From contig JAHBUO010000025.1 of assembly GCA_019638025.1 (NCBI GenBank), forward strand, positions 1-32,258: a stretch of DNA of 32,258 bases, written 5' to 3'. The translations under genes and the position numbers were made by a program. This document shows positions 8,273-17,093 of this stretch, one piece after another. A model generated the notes under the pieces. The model made no database searches. It saw only the letters and a list, made by a program, of their open reading frames with translations, and was not told the origin of the DNA. How positions within the stretch are numbered: the stretch's first letter is position 1; every line of letters starts with the position of its first letter. The stretch comes from Ignavibacteriaceae bacterium (GTDB lineage: Bacteria; Bacteroidota; Ignavibacteria; Ignavibacteriales; Ignavibacteriaceae).

Positions 8273-8785
8273 ATGAATAAACTTATTAAAATTGCTAACA
8301 GATACGGATTCACTGAAACAGAAATCAAAGTTTTTTTGTTTGTAGTAGTAATGTTCTTATTTGGTATTAGTTACAAAATAATGAGTGCTGGGCATATTGA
8401 AAAGAGTATTGAGTTTGACTATTCTGAAGAAGACAGCACTTTTAATTCAATAAAAAATAAATTTGCTGAATCCTTGGACTCTAATAAATTTAATACCCCA
8501 AATATTGACTATAAGCAAGAAGTTTTGGATTTTAACGATGCTGATTTTAATTCAAACTCCAAAGCAAAAGAGAAGAAAATCGGCAGAGTTAACCTAAACG
8601 ATGCAAATATAAGTCAATTGATTGCTCTGCCTGGTATTGGTCAGAAAACAGCTGAAAGAATTATTGAATATAGAAAAGCCAGAGGCAAATTTTCATCCAA
8701 GTCGGAGATACTAAATGTGAAGGGAATTGGCTCTGTAAAATATGAAAAATTTAAAGATTTAATTTTTATCGAAAACGAAAAATAA
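8273..8785 (+). CDS. ComEA-like membrane-anchored helix-hairpin-helix DNA-binding protein
   Basis: 170 residues. One transmembrane segment at about 20-37 (VFLFVVVMFLFGISYKI), a low-complexity Ser/Asp/Asn-rich linker (40-100), and a C-terminal ComEA-type double helix-hairpin-helix: VNLNDANISQLIALPGIGQK, AERIIEYRKARGKF, then SEILNVKGIGSVKYEKFKDL. This layout is that of ComEA, the periplasmic DNA receptor for natural transformation, although such small HhH proteins also occur without proven competence. It lies 32 bp after dnaJ and 15 bp before the next gene. With the PilM-like gene two positions downstream it hints at a DNA-uptake or pilus link, which is inference. Confidence 0.8.
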   Translation: MNKLIKIANRYGFTETEIKVFLFVVVMFLFGISYKIMSAGHIEKSIEFDYSEEDSTFNSIKNKFAESLDSNKFNTPNIDYKQEVLDFNDADFNSNSKAKEKKIGRVNLNDANISQLIALPGIGQKTAERIIEYRKARGKFSSKSEILNVKGIGSVKYEKFKDLIFIENEK

Positions 8786-8800
8786 TCGTTCGGAGGAACA

Positions 8801-9355
8801 ATGGTAAAAAATCAAGACCCGTGGTATGTTCATGTTGGGCTATATGTAGTAGTCGCAATTTTGGTTGTCATCTTAATCCAAGTCGCAGTTGTTGAACCAC
8901 GGGAAATTGTGGCTCAAGAAAAATATAATAAATCTGAAGCCCGTCTTCGAATGAAAAATCTTCGTGAAGCTCAATTACTTTTCTTTAAGAAAAACGAAAA
9001 ATTTACAAATAACCTAGATGAATTGATTTCCTTTATCAATACACCTTATGTTGATAGTATCCGTAAATCTTTTGATAGCTTAAGTAATCGCTCAATGGAT
9101 CCTTTTGTGAATCTCAACAGTGGAGTTTTTACACCGGAAAGTTTGTATTATTCGCCAAAATCTCATCAAAGATTTTTATTGGAAATTGATACTACTACCA
9201 GTTACGATTCAGTATTTACCAACAGAGGAAAATTCATTCGGATTGATACGACAGTAAAAATTGGAACCAAATTCAGACTTGAAGATCCTGATGGCTACGG
9301 ACACATTGGCGATCTTTACAATGATGCACTCAAAAATACAGCATCATGGGAATAA
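8801..9355 (+). CDS. Unknown membrane-anchored protein, pseudopilin-like layout
   Basis: 184 residues, not recognised. A single hydrophobic segment at about 11-29 (VGLYVVVAILVVILIQVAV) is followed by a charged helix with the phrase RLRMKNLREAQLLFFKKNEKF (about 45-65) and then a mostly extended, Ser/Thr/Asp-rich domain. A membrane helix leading into 'NLREAQ..F' resembles the N-terminal helix of pilin-like proteins, but the prepilin peptidase motif (Gly followed by Phe/Met and Glu at +5) is absent and the helix is not at the extreme N terminus in pilin fashion. It has a strong GGAGG site (8792-8796), so it is well translated. It sits between a ComEA-like gene and a PilM-like gene with spacings of 15 and 11 bp. 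Envelope location is safe; function is not known. Confidence 0.7.
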   Translation: MVKNQDPWYVHVGLYVVVAILVVILIQVAVVEPREIVAQEKYNKSEARLRMKNLREAQLLFFKKNEKFTNNLDELISFINTPYVDSIRKSFDSLSNRSMDPFVNLNSGVFTPESLYYSPKSHQRFLLEIDTTTSYDSVFTNRGKFIRIDTTVKIGTKFRLEDPDGYGHIGDLYNDALKNTASWE

Positions 9356-9366
9356 TTTAAGTTAAG

Positions 9367-10290
9367 ATGATAGGTCTGGAACATCATGCAGGTTTTAATT
9401 TAACTTCAAATAAACTTCAGCTTGTTGAAGTCAGTTTAGAAAATGATGAGTTCCTAGTTGATTCAATCGATGAAGTTTATCTTAATGAATTCTTAAATCT
9501 GAGCGTTGATAAAGAAACAAAAATTGTTTCTATTCTTCAGGCAGCTTACGATGAAATTACTTTAAAGAAACCGCTTAAATCAAGAGCGGTTTCTTTTTCT
9601 CTACCTCTTGATACTTTCCTTACTCATCAACTTCCGTTGGAGGCGAGTTTATTGCATCAAGATATCCTTGAACAATTTAAGTGGGATTATTCACTTCTCT
9701 ATCCAACATTGAAATTTGATAACTATGTTTTTCAATATTTTGAAGTAGAAAAAAACAACATAGTCAATTATAACAGTGCAATTGTTTCTGCAGTTCCAAG
9801 GAAAATTCTTCAGTTGCTGCAGAATTTTTGCAATACAAATAAATTACATTTAAGATTTGTTGACAGCGTTCATTTTGCATCGGACAAAGCTATCACTTTC
9901 AATCAGAACTTTATTATTAACGGATATAATTTAAGCATCTATCTTTCCGATAAAATAGCATCGATTGAAGTTCTTGAAAATGGCACTCCGATTTTTTACC
10001 GATTTTCTCATCTTGAAAATTCAAGTAAATTAATTGATTTGCTAAATGAGATTTTCAATGATTCAACATTGAAATTAGATAAATCGATACTCGATTCTGT
10101 TTTCCTATCAGGAGATGAAATTTCGTTAACGTTTATTCAATCTTTCGAAGATAATTTTGGAGTCAGAACTTACGCTGTTCAATCCTTCGGTAAAATAAAT
10201 GTAAAGCCTCACCTCTTCGAAGCTAAATATTATCTTGATAAATTTTTTAACTTTTCCTCAGCTGCCGGAATTTGTTTCCGATTGGCTTAA
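9367..10290 (+). CDS. PilM-like actin-fold protein (tentative)
   Basis: 307 residues, no signal peptide or membrane segment. The start, GLEHHAGFNLTSNKLQLVEV, has the strand-turn-strand layout of PilM and other actin-fold proteins (compare GLDIG...VKAVEL), but the glycines of the phosphate-1 loop are largely missing. The next part, SRAVSFSLPLDTFLTHQLPL with an amphipathic helix DILEQFKWDY, also matches PilM, where the equivalent segment binds PilN. Further on come VSAVPRKILQLL and a strand near SAAGICFRLA at the end. If it is PilM-like, nucleotide binding is doubtful. It follows the membrane-anchored unknown by 11 bp and precedes rsmD by 6 bp. No pilN, pilO or pilQ is seen in the window. Alternative: an unrelated Ignavibacteria-specific protein. 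Confidence 0.5.
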   Translation: MIGLEHHAGFNLTSNKLQLVEVSLENDEFLVDSIDEVYLNEFLNLSVDKETKIVSILQAAYDEITLKKPLKSRAVSFSLPLDTFLTHQLPLEASLLHQDILEQFKWDYSLLYPTLKFDNYVFQYFEVEKNNIVNYNSAIVSAVPRKILQLLQNFCNTNKLHLRFVDSVHFASDKAITFNQNFIINGYNLSIYLSDKIASIEVLENGTPIFYRFSHLENSSKLIDLLNEIFNDSTLKLDKSILDSVFLSGDEISLTFIQSFEDNFGVRTYAVQSFGKINVKPHLFEAKYYLDKFFNFSSAAGICFRLA

Positions 10291-10296
10291 TGCCCA

Positions 10297-10848
10297 ATGA
10301 GATTAAGAATAATTTCGGGAAAGTTTAAAGGAAGATTTATTTTTGCTCCCGACTTCAAAGGAACTCGCCCTACAACAGACCGTGTTAAAGAAACTTTATT
10401 TAATATTTTAAACAACGAGTTTATTATGGAGGATTCAAAAGTCCTCGACATCTATGCAGGATCGGGATCATTAGGATTTGAAGCTCTAAGCCGAGGAGCC
10501 TCACATCTCACATTTATTGAAAAGAGTGGAATAGTCGTAAAAAATTTGATGAGAAATATTGAATTACTAAATGTTCAAAATGAAGTGACAATTATAAAAA
10601 ATGATGCGACAAAGTATTTGTTAAATACATCTCAAAAGTTTGATTTAATAATAGCTGACCCCCCATTTTTTGAGTATGATATTTATGATGTGGTTAGCAT
10701 CATCAAAGAAAATGAAATTCTGAATGAATCAGGAATGATGATAATCGAACGCTCAACTCAAACCGCTGAAAGAGACTTGCAAAACTTTGCTTTTGAACCA
10801 TTTAAAAAAATGGGTGACACTTTATTATACAAGTTTTCTAATGAATAA
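10297..10848 (+). CDS. rsmD: 16S rRNA (guanine(966)-N2)-methyltransferase RsmD
   Basis: 183 residues, usual length. The N-terminal signature MRLRIISGKFKGR, then TRPTTDRVKETLFNIL, the SAM-binding loop DIYAGSGSLGFEALSRGA and the catalytic DPPF motif (ADPPFFEYD) identify RsmD, which methylates G966 in 16S rRNA during 30S assembly. It is the last gene of the plus-strand run starting at hrcA, 6 bp after the PilM-like gene. The usual partner coaD is not adjacent. Only a weak, AT-only hairpin (10846-10869) follows. Confidence 0.94.
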   Translation: MRLRIISGKFKGRFIFAPDFKGTRPTTDRVKETLFNILNNEFIMEDSKVLDIYAGSGSLGFEALSRGASHLTFIEKSGIVVKNLMRNIELLNVQNEVTIIKNDATKYLLNTSQKFDLIIADPPFFEYDIYDVVSIIKENEILNESGMMIIERSTQTAERDLQNFAFEPFKKMGDTLLYKFSNE

Positions 10849-11023
10849 AAATTTGTTCAATAATTTTTAAGTGAAAATTTTTTATAACATGCATTCTTTA
10901 AGCAACCTCAAATTGATCGAATAAAAATTAAATCCCAGCCTAAACAGCATCTCAAAATATTTACATGTATCTTAAGTAAATCGAAGCTATATTTAATTAT
11001 TAAATTATTTCAACGAGGGTATG

Positions 11024-11362
11024 ATGGAATTCTCATCAGAAAAAATTAGTAGTTATAACTTAATCAGTTTAAATGGTCGTTTAGACACGATCACTTCCAT
11101 TTCATTTGAAAAATATTTATTAAACGAGATTGAATCGAACCAAAGTAATTTTATTTTGGATTGCAAAAATCTATCATATATAAGTAGTGCAGGATTGCGT
11201 ATTTTATTGCTTCTCTCTAAAAAAGTAAAACCACTTAATGGTGAAGTAGTTTTAGTTGGTTTACAAGAGCAAATCGAAGAAGTATTCAGAATCTCGGGGT
11301 TTGATGCGTTGTTCAGAATACATATCTCTGTTGATGAAGTAATTAACAAGTCGAATCAATAG
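11024..11362 (+). CDS. STAS-domain anti-sigma factor antagonist
   Basis: 112 residues, a single STAS domain. The signature LDCKNLSYISSAGLRILLLL carries the phosphoacceptor loop (Ser54-Ser55 before Ala-Gly), and LVGLQEQIEEVFRISGFDALF is the typical closing helix. Family role: in partner switching the unphosphorylated antagonist binds an RsbW-type kinase and frees its partner; the kinase inactivates it by serine phosphorylation. The next gene, 15 bp downstream, encodes such a kinase-like domain, so the two form a likely pair. Two consecutive ATGs exist (11021 and 11024); GAGGG at 11015-11019 is 1 nt from the first and 4 nt from the second, so the second is preferred. The 172-bp upstream gap holds no promoter I can defend. 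Confidence 0.88.
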   Translation: MEFSSEKISSYNLISLNGRLDTITSISFEKYLLNEIESNQSNFILDCKNLSYISSAGLRILLLLSKKVKPLNGEVVLVGLQEQIEEVFRISGFDALFRIHISVDEVINKSNQ

Positions 11363-11377
11363 TCGAGAAGGAGATTT

Positions 11378-12853
11378 ATGTACAATAATCAGAATGACTT
11401 TACAATAGCTAGAGTAAAATTGATTGCGTTAAAGGAATTTCTTCCGTCAATTGTAGGAATGGTTCAATCGATTTCTAGCCACCTTGGTTATGATAAAAAT
11501 TCAATATATAAACTTGAAGTTGTTGTAGAAGAAGCTTGTCTCAATGTTATAGAACACGCATTCGATGAGGGTGAGATTGGAAATTATGAGATAATATTTC
11601 AAAGGAAACCCGGAAAATTTGTTATATCAATTGAAGATCAAGGGCTTCCGTTCGATTTTTCCAAAATTGAGAGCGGAGAAAACAGCGGTTTGGGGATGCT
11701 ACTAATCAAGGCTTTCGCTGATGAAGTTAATTTTGTTAATCTAGGTAGAAGTGGAAAAAAATTAGAATTAATCAAATCTCTCCCTTATCGAGATATCGAA
11801 GATTATGTTTCAAAAGAAGAAGCCGAACAATCCAAAAATCTCCCTCAAGCAGACTCTTCTGAGCCACTCAAGTTTATGATGATGATGAGCTCACATGCTG
11901 TTAATTTAGCTAGATGTGTGTATAGATCTTATGGCTATTCTTATCCAAATGACACCATCTACTTTCCGGATAGAAGGAAAGAACTATTAGAGAGTGGTTT
12001 AATAGAAGCGTGCATTGTGGTGAATTCGAGTGATGAAATCGTCGGGCATTTAGCAATGGTGAAAGATGCTCCGATGGCGAAGGTTGGAGAATCAGGACAA
12101 GCTGTTGTTGATCCAAGATATCGTGGAAGAAGTTTATTTAAGGAGATGAAAATATTTTTGTCAGAACATTCAAAGTCTAAAGGTATGTATGGTTTATATA
12201 GTGAAGCTGTTTCCATACACCCATTTACTCAAAAGGGAAATCTATCTCTTGGAGCACACGAAACTGGATTCTTATTAGCGTTTGCACCCGAGAGTATGAA
12301 CTTTAAGCAAATTAAGGATAAACAAAAACAACGACAAACGACAGTCTTGTTTTATCATCGTATTAATGAAGAACCTCACCGTGTAGTCCATTTACCATAT
12401 CACCATTCATCCATAATTAAAAAAATTTATGAAAATCTTGAATTGAATAGAGAATATGAAACAAAAATAACCAATCAAGTGATGAAGAATGAAAAGACCA
12501 TTATTGACATAAAAGTCTTACCCGATTTAGCATTGGCATTCCTACAGTTGCAAGAGTTTGGTGCAGACTTTGAATCTTTGATTGAGTTCAGATTGAAAGA
12601 AATGTTGAGGAAGAAAATGGATTGTATTTACTTGGATTTACCTCTAACCAATAAACATACACCGCAATATTGTGTTTTGGCTGAACAGTTTGGTTTCTTT
12701 TTTGCCGGAATTATTCCGGAACTATATGATGGTGATGTTATTAGATTTCAATATCTAAACAATCTTGAAGTGGATGCAAAAGAAATTTGTACTGCATCTC
12801 AGTTTGGTGAAGACTTGTTGAAGTATGTTTTAAAAGAAGGGGGATTCAATTGA
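11378..12853 (+). CDS. RsbW-type ATPase/anti-sigma domain fused to GNAT-like acetyltransferase domains
   Basis: 491 residues. Residues 1-137 are a GHKL serine-kinase domain of the RsbW/SpoIIAB type: N box EEACLNVIEHAF (E51/E52, N56), G1 box EDQGLPF (D87, G89) and G2 box SGLGM (104-107). Residues 165-300 look like a GNAT fold with VVDPRYRGRSLFKEMK as the acetyl-CoA pyrophosphate loop (R247-G250). Residues 310-491 look like a second, degenerate GNAT half ending in LAEQFGFFFAGIIPEL and a VIRFQYLNN strand. Similar ATPase-GNAT fusions occur in other bacteria but their targets are unknown to me. The STAS gene upstream is the likely switch partner; no sigma factor gene is in the window. Its TGA overlaps the TTG start of the M23 gene. 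The domain calls are from motifs; the function is inferred. Confidence 0.82.
   Translation: MYNNQNDFTIARVKLIALKEFLPSIVGMVQSISSHLGYDKNSIYKLEVVVEEACLNVIEHAFDEGEIGNYEIIFQRKPGKFVISIEDQGLPFDFSKIESGENSGLGMLLIKAFADEVNFVNLGRSGKKLELIKSLPYRDIEDYVSKEEAEQSKNLPQADSSEPLKFMMMMSSHAVNLARCVYRSYGYSYPNDTIYFPDRRKELLESGLIEACIVVNSSDEIVGHLAMVKDAPMAKVGESGQAVVDPRYRGRSLFKEMKIFLSEHSKSKGMYGLYSEAVSIHPFTQKGNLSLGAHETGFLLAFAPESMNFKQIKDKQKQRQTTVLFYHRINEEPHRVVHLPYHHSSIIKKIYENLELNREYETKITNQVMKNEKTIIDIKVLPDLALAFLQLQEFGADFESLIEFRLKEMLRKKMDCIYLDLPLTNKHTPQYCVLAEQFGFFFAGIIPELYDGDVIRFQYLNNLEVDAKEICTASQFGEDLLKYVLKEGGFN
12838..12843 (+). promoter_or_regulatory. Strong ribosome binding site for the TTG start of the M23 gene
   Basis: AGGGGG ends 6 nt before TTG at 12850-12852, inside the last codons of the ATPase-GNAT gene. 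The nearby ATG at 12860 is in another frame. The site supports the TTG start and coupling through the TTGA start/stop overlap. Confidence 0.6.
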
Positions 12854-15201
12854 ACAAGAAATGGATTTGTTCTTTCGCAAAAATAGTTTGTTTAGTTTTT
12901 ATTTTTACAAATTCTAATCTTATTCCTCAGAGCGTTAAACTAAACCGATACGGTGGTTTTGAAATATTTGAGAGCAAACACACAGTTGAGAGAACTAGAA
13001 TTAACGATAACTTTTTTCTAAAAATTGGGGATTATCTTTTTGAAGGTAACGAGAGCATAATTACTGATTATGGGGTAATCACAATTTCAGCTTCACACGA
13101 AACAACTCCAACTTTACTAAGGTTCTATAAGGATGATGCAAAGTTAGTTTTTCAAAAAAAATATGGAAGTCTGATTAATCCAAAGTTATCTCAAAATCAC
13201 AAGTATCTTGTATTTAGTAACGGAGAAAATATTATTAAAATAAACTTATTGGATTTAACGGAAGAAATCTTACCTTTTTCAAATTATGCAAATGTAAATA
13301 ACTATGGCGAAATTATTAAATCATCACTTTTAAAGAATGAGTTTTCAATTGATGATAAAATCTATTTTACGCAAAGCAAGTTTAGGGCGTTCATTTCACA
13401 TCAGAATTTCGACTTAGTTTTTTGTGAAAATGAAATCTATTCTTTCATAAACAATGAGCTAAAATTAAATCATAGTTTTTCAGATAATTTTTTTGATGTT
13501 ATTTCAGTTGAAAATGAAATTTTCTACTCTTTGAGGTCTCGAACAGGAAAAGACTTTGTCTTTAAATTATTCAAAATAGATAATAAAATGAATATTGCTC
13601 AGGTTGAAGAATTTAATACTCTGTTACCACACTCTTTTTCACATAGTGAAATTCGCAGTCCCCTCAAGTATAATCTTGATGATTATCCCCATCCGATTGG
13701 AAACAGCTATGGTGAAATTCAATATTATGGTGGTAGTCCTTATCTTCATCCCGGTGTTGATTTTCTTGGTGCTGATAATGAAAATGTATATGCAGTAAAG
13801 TCAGGAATCGTAAAAGCAAAAATTACAACCGGAGGAGCTGCTTATTGGCGTTTAGGTATTGCTGATAACTTTACTGCCGATACATCAGTAGGATATTTGT
13901 ATGCTCATCTAAATCAAAATTCTATTCCTTATGTTGTTGGAGATACAATCCAAGCCGGAGATTTTCTTGGAACTTTGTATCCATGGGGATTTGCAGATTT
14001 CACCCACATTCACTTTGGTAGAATTATTTCAGCAGGAGAGATATGGTCGGGCAAATGGTTAACACTTAATAATCCATTGCCTGATATAATAAATATGAAA
14101 GATACCATTCCACCGGTTATTGAAAATGTATTCAGTAACCAACTATTTGCTTATAGAAAACAAGATGGAAGTTATATTGACCAGTATTCACTTAACGGAA
14201 AAGTGAGAATAATTGCAAAAAGTTTTGACTATGCAAACAGTTACTGGAAAATTGATTCATGGAAATTTCTTTACAAGATTCGAGAGGCCGGGCCAACTTT
14301 TTCTGATTTTGGAAATTATTTTGCTTTTGCATTTGATATGCCTTTGGATGTGTATCAATCAACTTCGCCGATGAGTGATTTTTATTTAAAGACACTATAT
14401 TCGAGAGACAATCAATGCTATTCGAATGGAAATTATGATGTTCGTGAATATTATCACATTATATCAAACTCAAATGGACAGTTAGACAAAAATATTATTG
14501 ATAGTAATTATTTCTTTGATACTAGAAATCTTCCAAATGGTGATTATGAAATCACTCTTACAGTTGTTGATGCATCTTTGAATCAGTCATCGGCAACCGA
14601 TTATTTTGTTGTTCAAAATCAAGCCCCGGAAATTCCGATCTTATTGAATGGAATTAACGGAGATACAATTATATATAATTCTTCATATTTAAATTTAGCG
14701 CTCATTCCTGGAGTCTCAGAGTTTTTGGTTCAGATATCAAAAGATTCTTCTTTCTCGGTATTAGATACGCAATTTATTTCATCAAACAATTTTAAAGTAT
14801 CCGAAATATCTACTAACTATAAATATTACTGGCGGGCAGCATCAATCGGTCTTGAAGGAATTAGCTCATTTTCTATGATTGGAAGTTTTTATTTATCGGT
14901 CACAAGTTCAATTCATGATTTTAATCAAGTGTTGAGTTTTGAACTTTCTCAAAACTATCCCAATCCGTTTAATCCTTCTACCAGAATATTTTTTACAATT
15001 CCAGAAGATACAAAAGTGAAGTTAGCTCTTGTTAATTCTTTAGGCCAAGAAATTACAGTCTTATTAAACGAACACAAGAATAGAGGAAAGTATGAATATA
15101 ATTTGGATGCAGTTAGTCTTGGTTTAAGTAGCGGGATATATTTTTATTCACTCTCGACCGATGATAGATTCTCAATTCGTAAAATGCTATATCTGAAGTA
15201 G
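12850..15201 (+). CDS. Secreted M23 metallopeptidase with type IX secretion sorting domain
   Basis: 783 residues from a TTG start overlapping the upstream stop (TTGA). Residues 1-27 form a signal peptide (CLVFIFTNSNLIPQS). Residues 30-260 are a beta-rich region of unknown role. The M23/LytM peptidase core has H300-PGV-D304, H353 in YAHL and H386-I-H388, the complete zinc and catalytic set for peptidoglycan endopeptidases. An Ig/fibronectin-like segment (about 590-690) follows, and the C terminus (about 695-783) is a Por secretion sorting domain with NYPNPFNPST at 702-711 and a closing IRKMLYLK. It should therefore cross the outer membrane by the type IX system and be anchored or released. Position downstream of a partner-switch pair suggests regulated release, which is inference. 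Long, but normal for T9SS cargo. Confidence 0.9.
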   Translation: MNKKWICSFAKIVCLVFIFTNSNLIPQSVKLNRYGGFEIFESKHTVERTRINDNFFLKIGDYLFEGNESIITDYGVITISASHETTPTLLRFYKDDAKLVFQKKYGSLINPKLSQNHKYLVFSNGENIIKINLLDLTEEILPFSNYANVNNYGEIIKSSLLKNEFSIDDKIYFTQSKFRAFISHQNFDLVFCENEIYSFINNELKLNHSFSDNFFDVISVENEIFYSLRSRTGKDFVFKLFKIDNKMNIAQVEEFNTLLPHSFSHSEIRSPLKYNLDDYPHPIGNSYGEIQYYGGSPYLHPGVDFLGADNENVYAVKSGIVKAKITTGGAAYWRLGIADNFTADTSVGYLYAHLNQNSIPYVVGDTIQAGDFLGTLYPWGFADFTHIHFGRIISAGEIWSGKWLTLNNPLPDIINMKDTIPPVIENVFSNQLFAYRKQDGSYIDQYSLNGKVRIIAKSFDYANSYWKIDSWKFLYKIREAGPTFSDFGNYFAFAFDMPLDVYQSTSPMSDFYLKTLYSRDNQCYSNGNYDVREYYHIISNSNGQLDKNIIDSNYFFDTRNLPNGDYEITLTVVDASLNQSSATDYFVVQNQAPEIPILLNGINGDTIIYNSSYLNLALIPGVSEFLVQISKDSSFSVLDTQFISSNNFKVSEISTNYKYYWRAASIGLEGISSFSMIGSFYLSVTSSIHDFNQVLSFELSQNYPNPFNPSTRIFFTIPEDTKVKLALVNSLGQEITVLLNEHKNRGKYEYNLDAVSLGLSSGIYFYSLSTDDRFSIRKMLYLK

Positions 15202-15292
15202 TTAATTAATAACAGCACAAATTTTTATTGCAAAAATATCAAAATAAATTCATACCTTGCGAAGTGTTATACAATTATAAAAAGGAAAATTA

Positions 15293-17086
15293 ATGCATAC
15301 ATTTCATATCCCTGTTATGGGATTGGGATTTACAATTGATACTCCGGTAAAGGTAGCCCATTACGGTGTTTCTTCAGTAATTTCAATAGTTGATGACAGT
15401 CTTATCGAAAGAATGAGAGAGTTCTATAGTAAAAAACTAGGTATCTCTTATTCAGAAATTTCTGAAAAGGTCAAAGACTATCGAGCTCAACGAATTACAA
15501 GTTATTTGGATATGATTGATGAGGTTGTTAAATCTAGAGTGAATGAGCTTAAAGATTCACTTAATCATACTGGTGAAGAGATTCATAAGTATTTTGAAAT
15601 GCTTCCGGACTTTTCAGAATTAAAATTGAAGTTCAATGAATTGATTGCTAAAGGTGAAAGCTATCGTACGGAATTAAAAGAATGGGTACACAATAATATT
15701 AAGGTTGGGAGTATTGATGTTAATATTATGACGAAGCTCGATTCTGCTTCCTACGTTAAAAACGAAAAATTACCACCTGAGTTTAATCAAGCGCATGCTG
15801 CATTACGTGGATTCGCATTAAGTAATTTGGAATCATCACTTGTATTATCGGCTGGGATTAATCCTTCACTATATACATACATTGAACAGTTCAGTGATTT
15901 CTTTCCAAATCAAGATAGTTTTATTAAAAAGAAATTAATTCTAAAGGTTAGTGATTATCGTTCTGCTTTAATTCAAGGAAAATTTTTAGCCAAAAAAGGA
16001 CTCTGGGTTTCTGAGTATAGAATTGAATCGGGACTAAATTGTGGTGGCCATGCATTCGCAACAGATGGTTATCTGATGGGTCCAATTCTACAAGAATTCA
16101 AAGATAGAAGAGAAGAGTTAATTCTCACGACCCATAAAATCTTTACTGAAAGTTTACGAGCAAAAAATAAATTTGCCCCGAGTGAACCTCTCAATATTAA
16201 AATAACAGCTCAAGGAGGTATTGGCACTGCTGAGGAACATGAGTTTTTACTAAAACATTATGGACTAGATTCTGTTGGATGGGGGTCACCATTTTTACTG
16301 GTTCCTGAAGTAGTTAATATTGATGAAGATTCGTTGAATCTACTCAAGAATTCCAAAGAAGAAGATTTATACCTGAGTAAGATATCTCCATTAGGTGTTC
16401 CGTTTAACAGTATCAGAAATAATTCACAAGATATTGAAAAAATGGAATTAGTTGAAAAAGGAAGACCGGGTAGTTCTTGTCCCAAAAAGTATCTAACATT
16501 CAATACTGAATTTACTTCAACACCAATTTGTACTGCATCGCGCCAGTATCAAAATGAAAAAATAAATGAGCTGAATAAACAACAGTTAACTGAGAATGAA
16601 TATAAAAGTTCTTTTCAAAAAATTATTGATAAGGCATGTATTTGTGTTGGATTAAGTAATCCGGCTTTGTTAGTTAATAATATGGACATGAAGGGAAGGA
16701 GCAAAGGAGTTTCTGTATGCCCTGGTCCAAACATTGCATATTTTAATAAAACACTTTCATTCAAAGAGATGGTAGATCACATTTATGGCAGAATCAATGT
16801 AATTTCTGATTCAAGTCGACCAAATTTTTTTGTAAAAGAACTGAAACTTTACATTAATTATTTAGGGGATTTAATCCGAGAAAGTGAAGCAAATATTTCT
16901 GAAAAGCAAATCAATCACTTTAATAATTTCAGAAATAATTTAAATGATGGAATTGAGTACTATAAGACTTTATTTGAAAAATATAAATCCAAGTATTCTC
17001 ACTTTAAAGATGATTTTCACATAGAAATTGAAAAATTGAGAGAAGAGTTAATAAATCTCTTTTCAGATAATAAGAAAGTAGCTTAG
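15293..17086 (+). CDS. Uncharacterised protein resembling nitronate-monooxygenase barrels, with conserved-type cysteines
   Basis: 597 residues, no signal peptide. I do not know a named family. Three segments recall the FMN barrel of nitronate monooxygenases and PfaD: an N-terminal VMGLGFTIDTPVKVAHYGVS, a GGH turn at C250-G-G-H253, and TAQGGIGTAEEHEFLL (305-320) followed by GWGSPFLLVPE. Between and after them are additions not found there: a coiled, charged N-terminal region (55-150) and six notable cysteines, C250, C396, C413, C449, C451 and C476 (SSCPKKY, PICTAS, ACICVGL, VCPGPN). The last five could bind an Fe-S cluster or zinc. A helical tail (490-597) closes the protein. AAGGA precedes the ATG by 8 nt; TACCTTGC at 15253-15260 may be a weak -7 element. 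It is followed by a clear terminator, so it is a single-gene unit. Confidence 0.65.
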   Translation: MHTFHIPVMGLGFTIDTPVKVAHYGVSSVISIVDDSLIERMREFYSKKLGISYSEISEKVKDYRAQRITSYLDMIDEVVKSRVNELKDSLNHTGEEIHKYFEMLPDFSELKLKFNELIAKGESYRTELKEWVHNNIKVGSIDVNIMTKLDSASYVKNEKLPPEFNQAHAALRGFALSNLESSLVLSAGINPSLYTYIEQFSDFFPNQDSFIKKKLILKVSDYRSALIQGKFLAKKGLWVSEYRIESGLNCGGHAFATDGYLMGPILQEFKDRREELILTTHKIFTESLRAKNKFAPSEPLNIKITAQGGIGTAEEHEFLLKHYGLDSVGWGSPFLLVPEVVNIDEDSLNLLKNSKEEDLYLSKISPLGVPFNSIRNNSQDIEKMELVEKGRPGSSCPKKYLTFNTEFTSTPICTASRQYQNEKINELNKQQLTENEYKSSFQKIIDKACICVGLSNPALLVNNMDMKGRSKGVSVCPGPNIAYFNKTLSFKEMVDHIYGRINVISDSSRPNFFVKELKLYINYLGDLIRESEANISEKQINHFNNFRNNLNDGIEYYKTLFEKYKSKYSHFKDDFHIEIEKLREELINLFSDNKKVA

Positions 17087-17093
17087 TAGTGAT

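Noticed and set aside
10846..10869. AT-only hairpin after rsmD as a terminator
   Set aside because: An 8-bp stem of only A-T pairs with no directly following T-run is expected by chance in this DNA.
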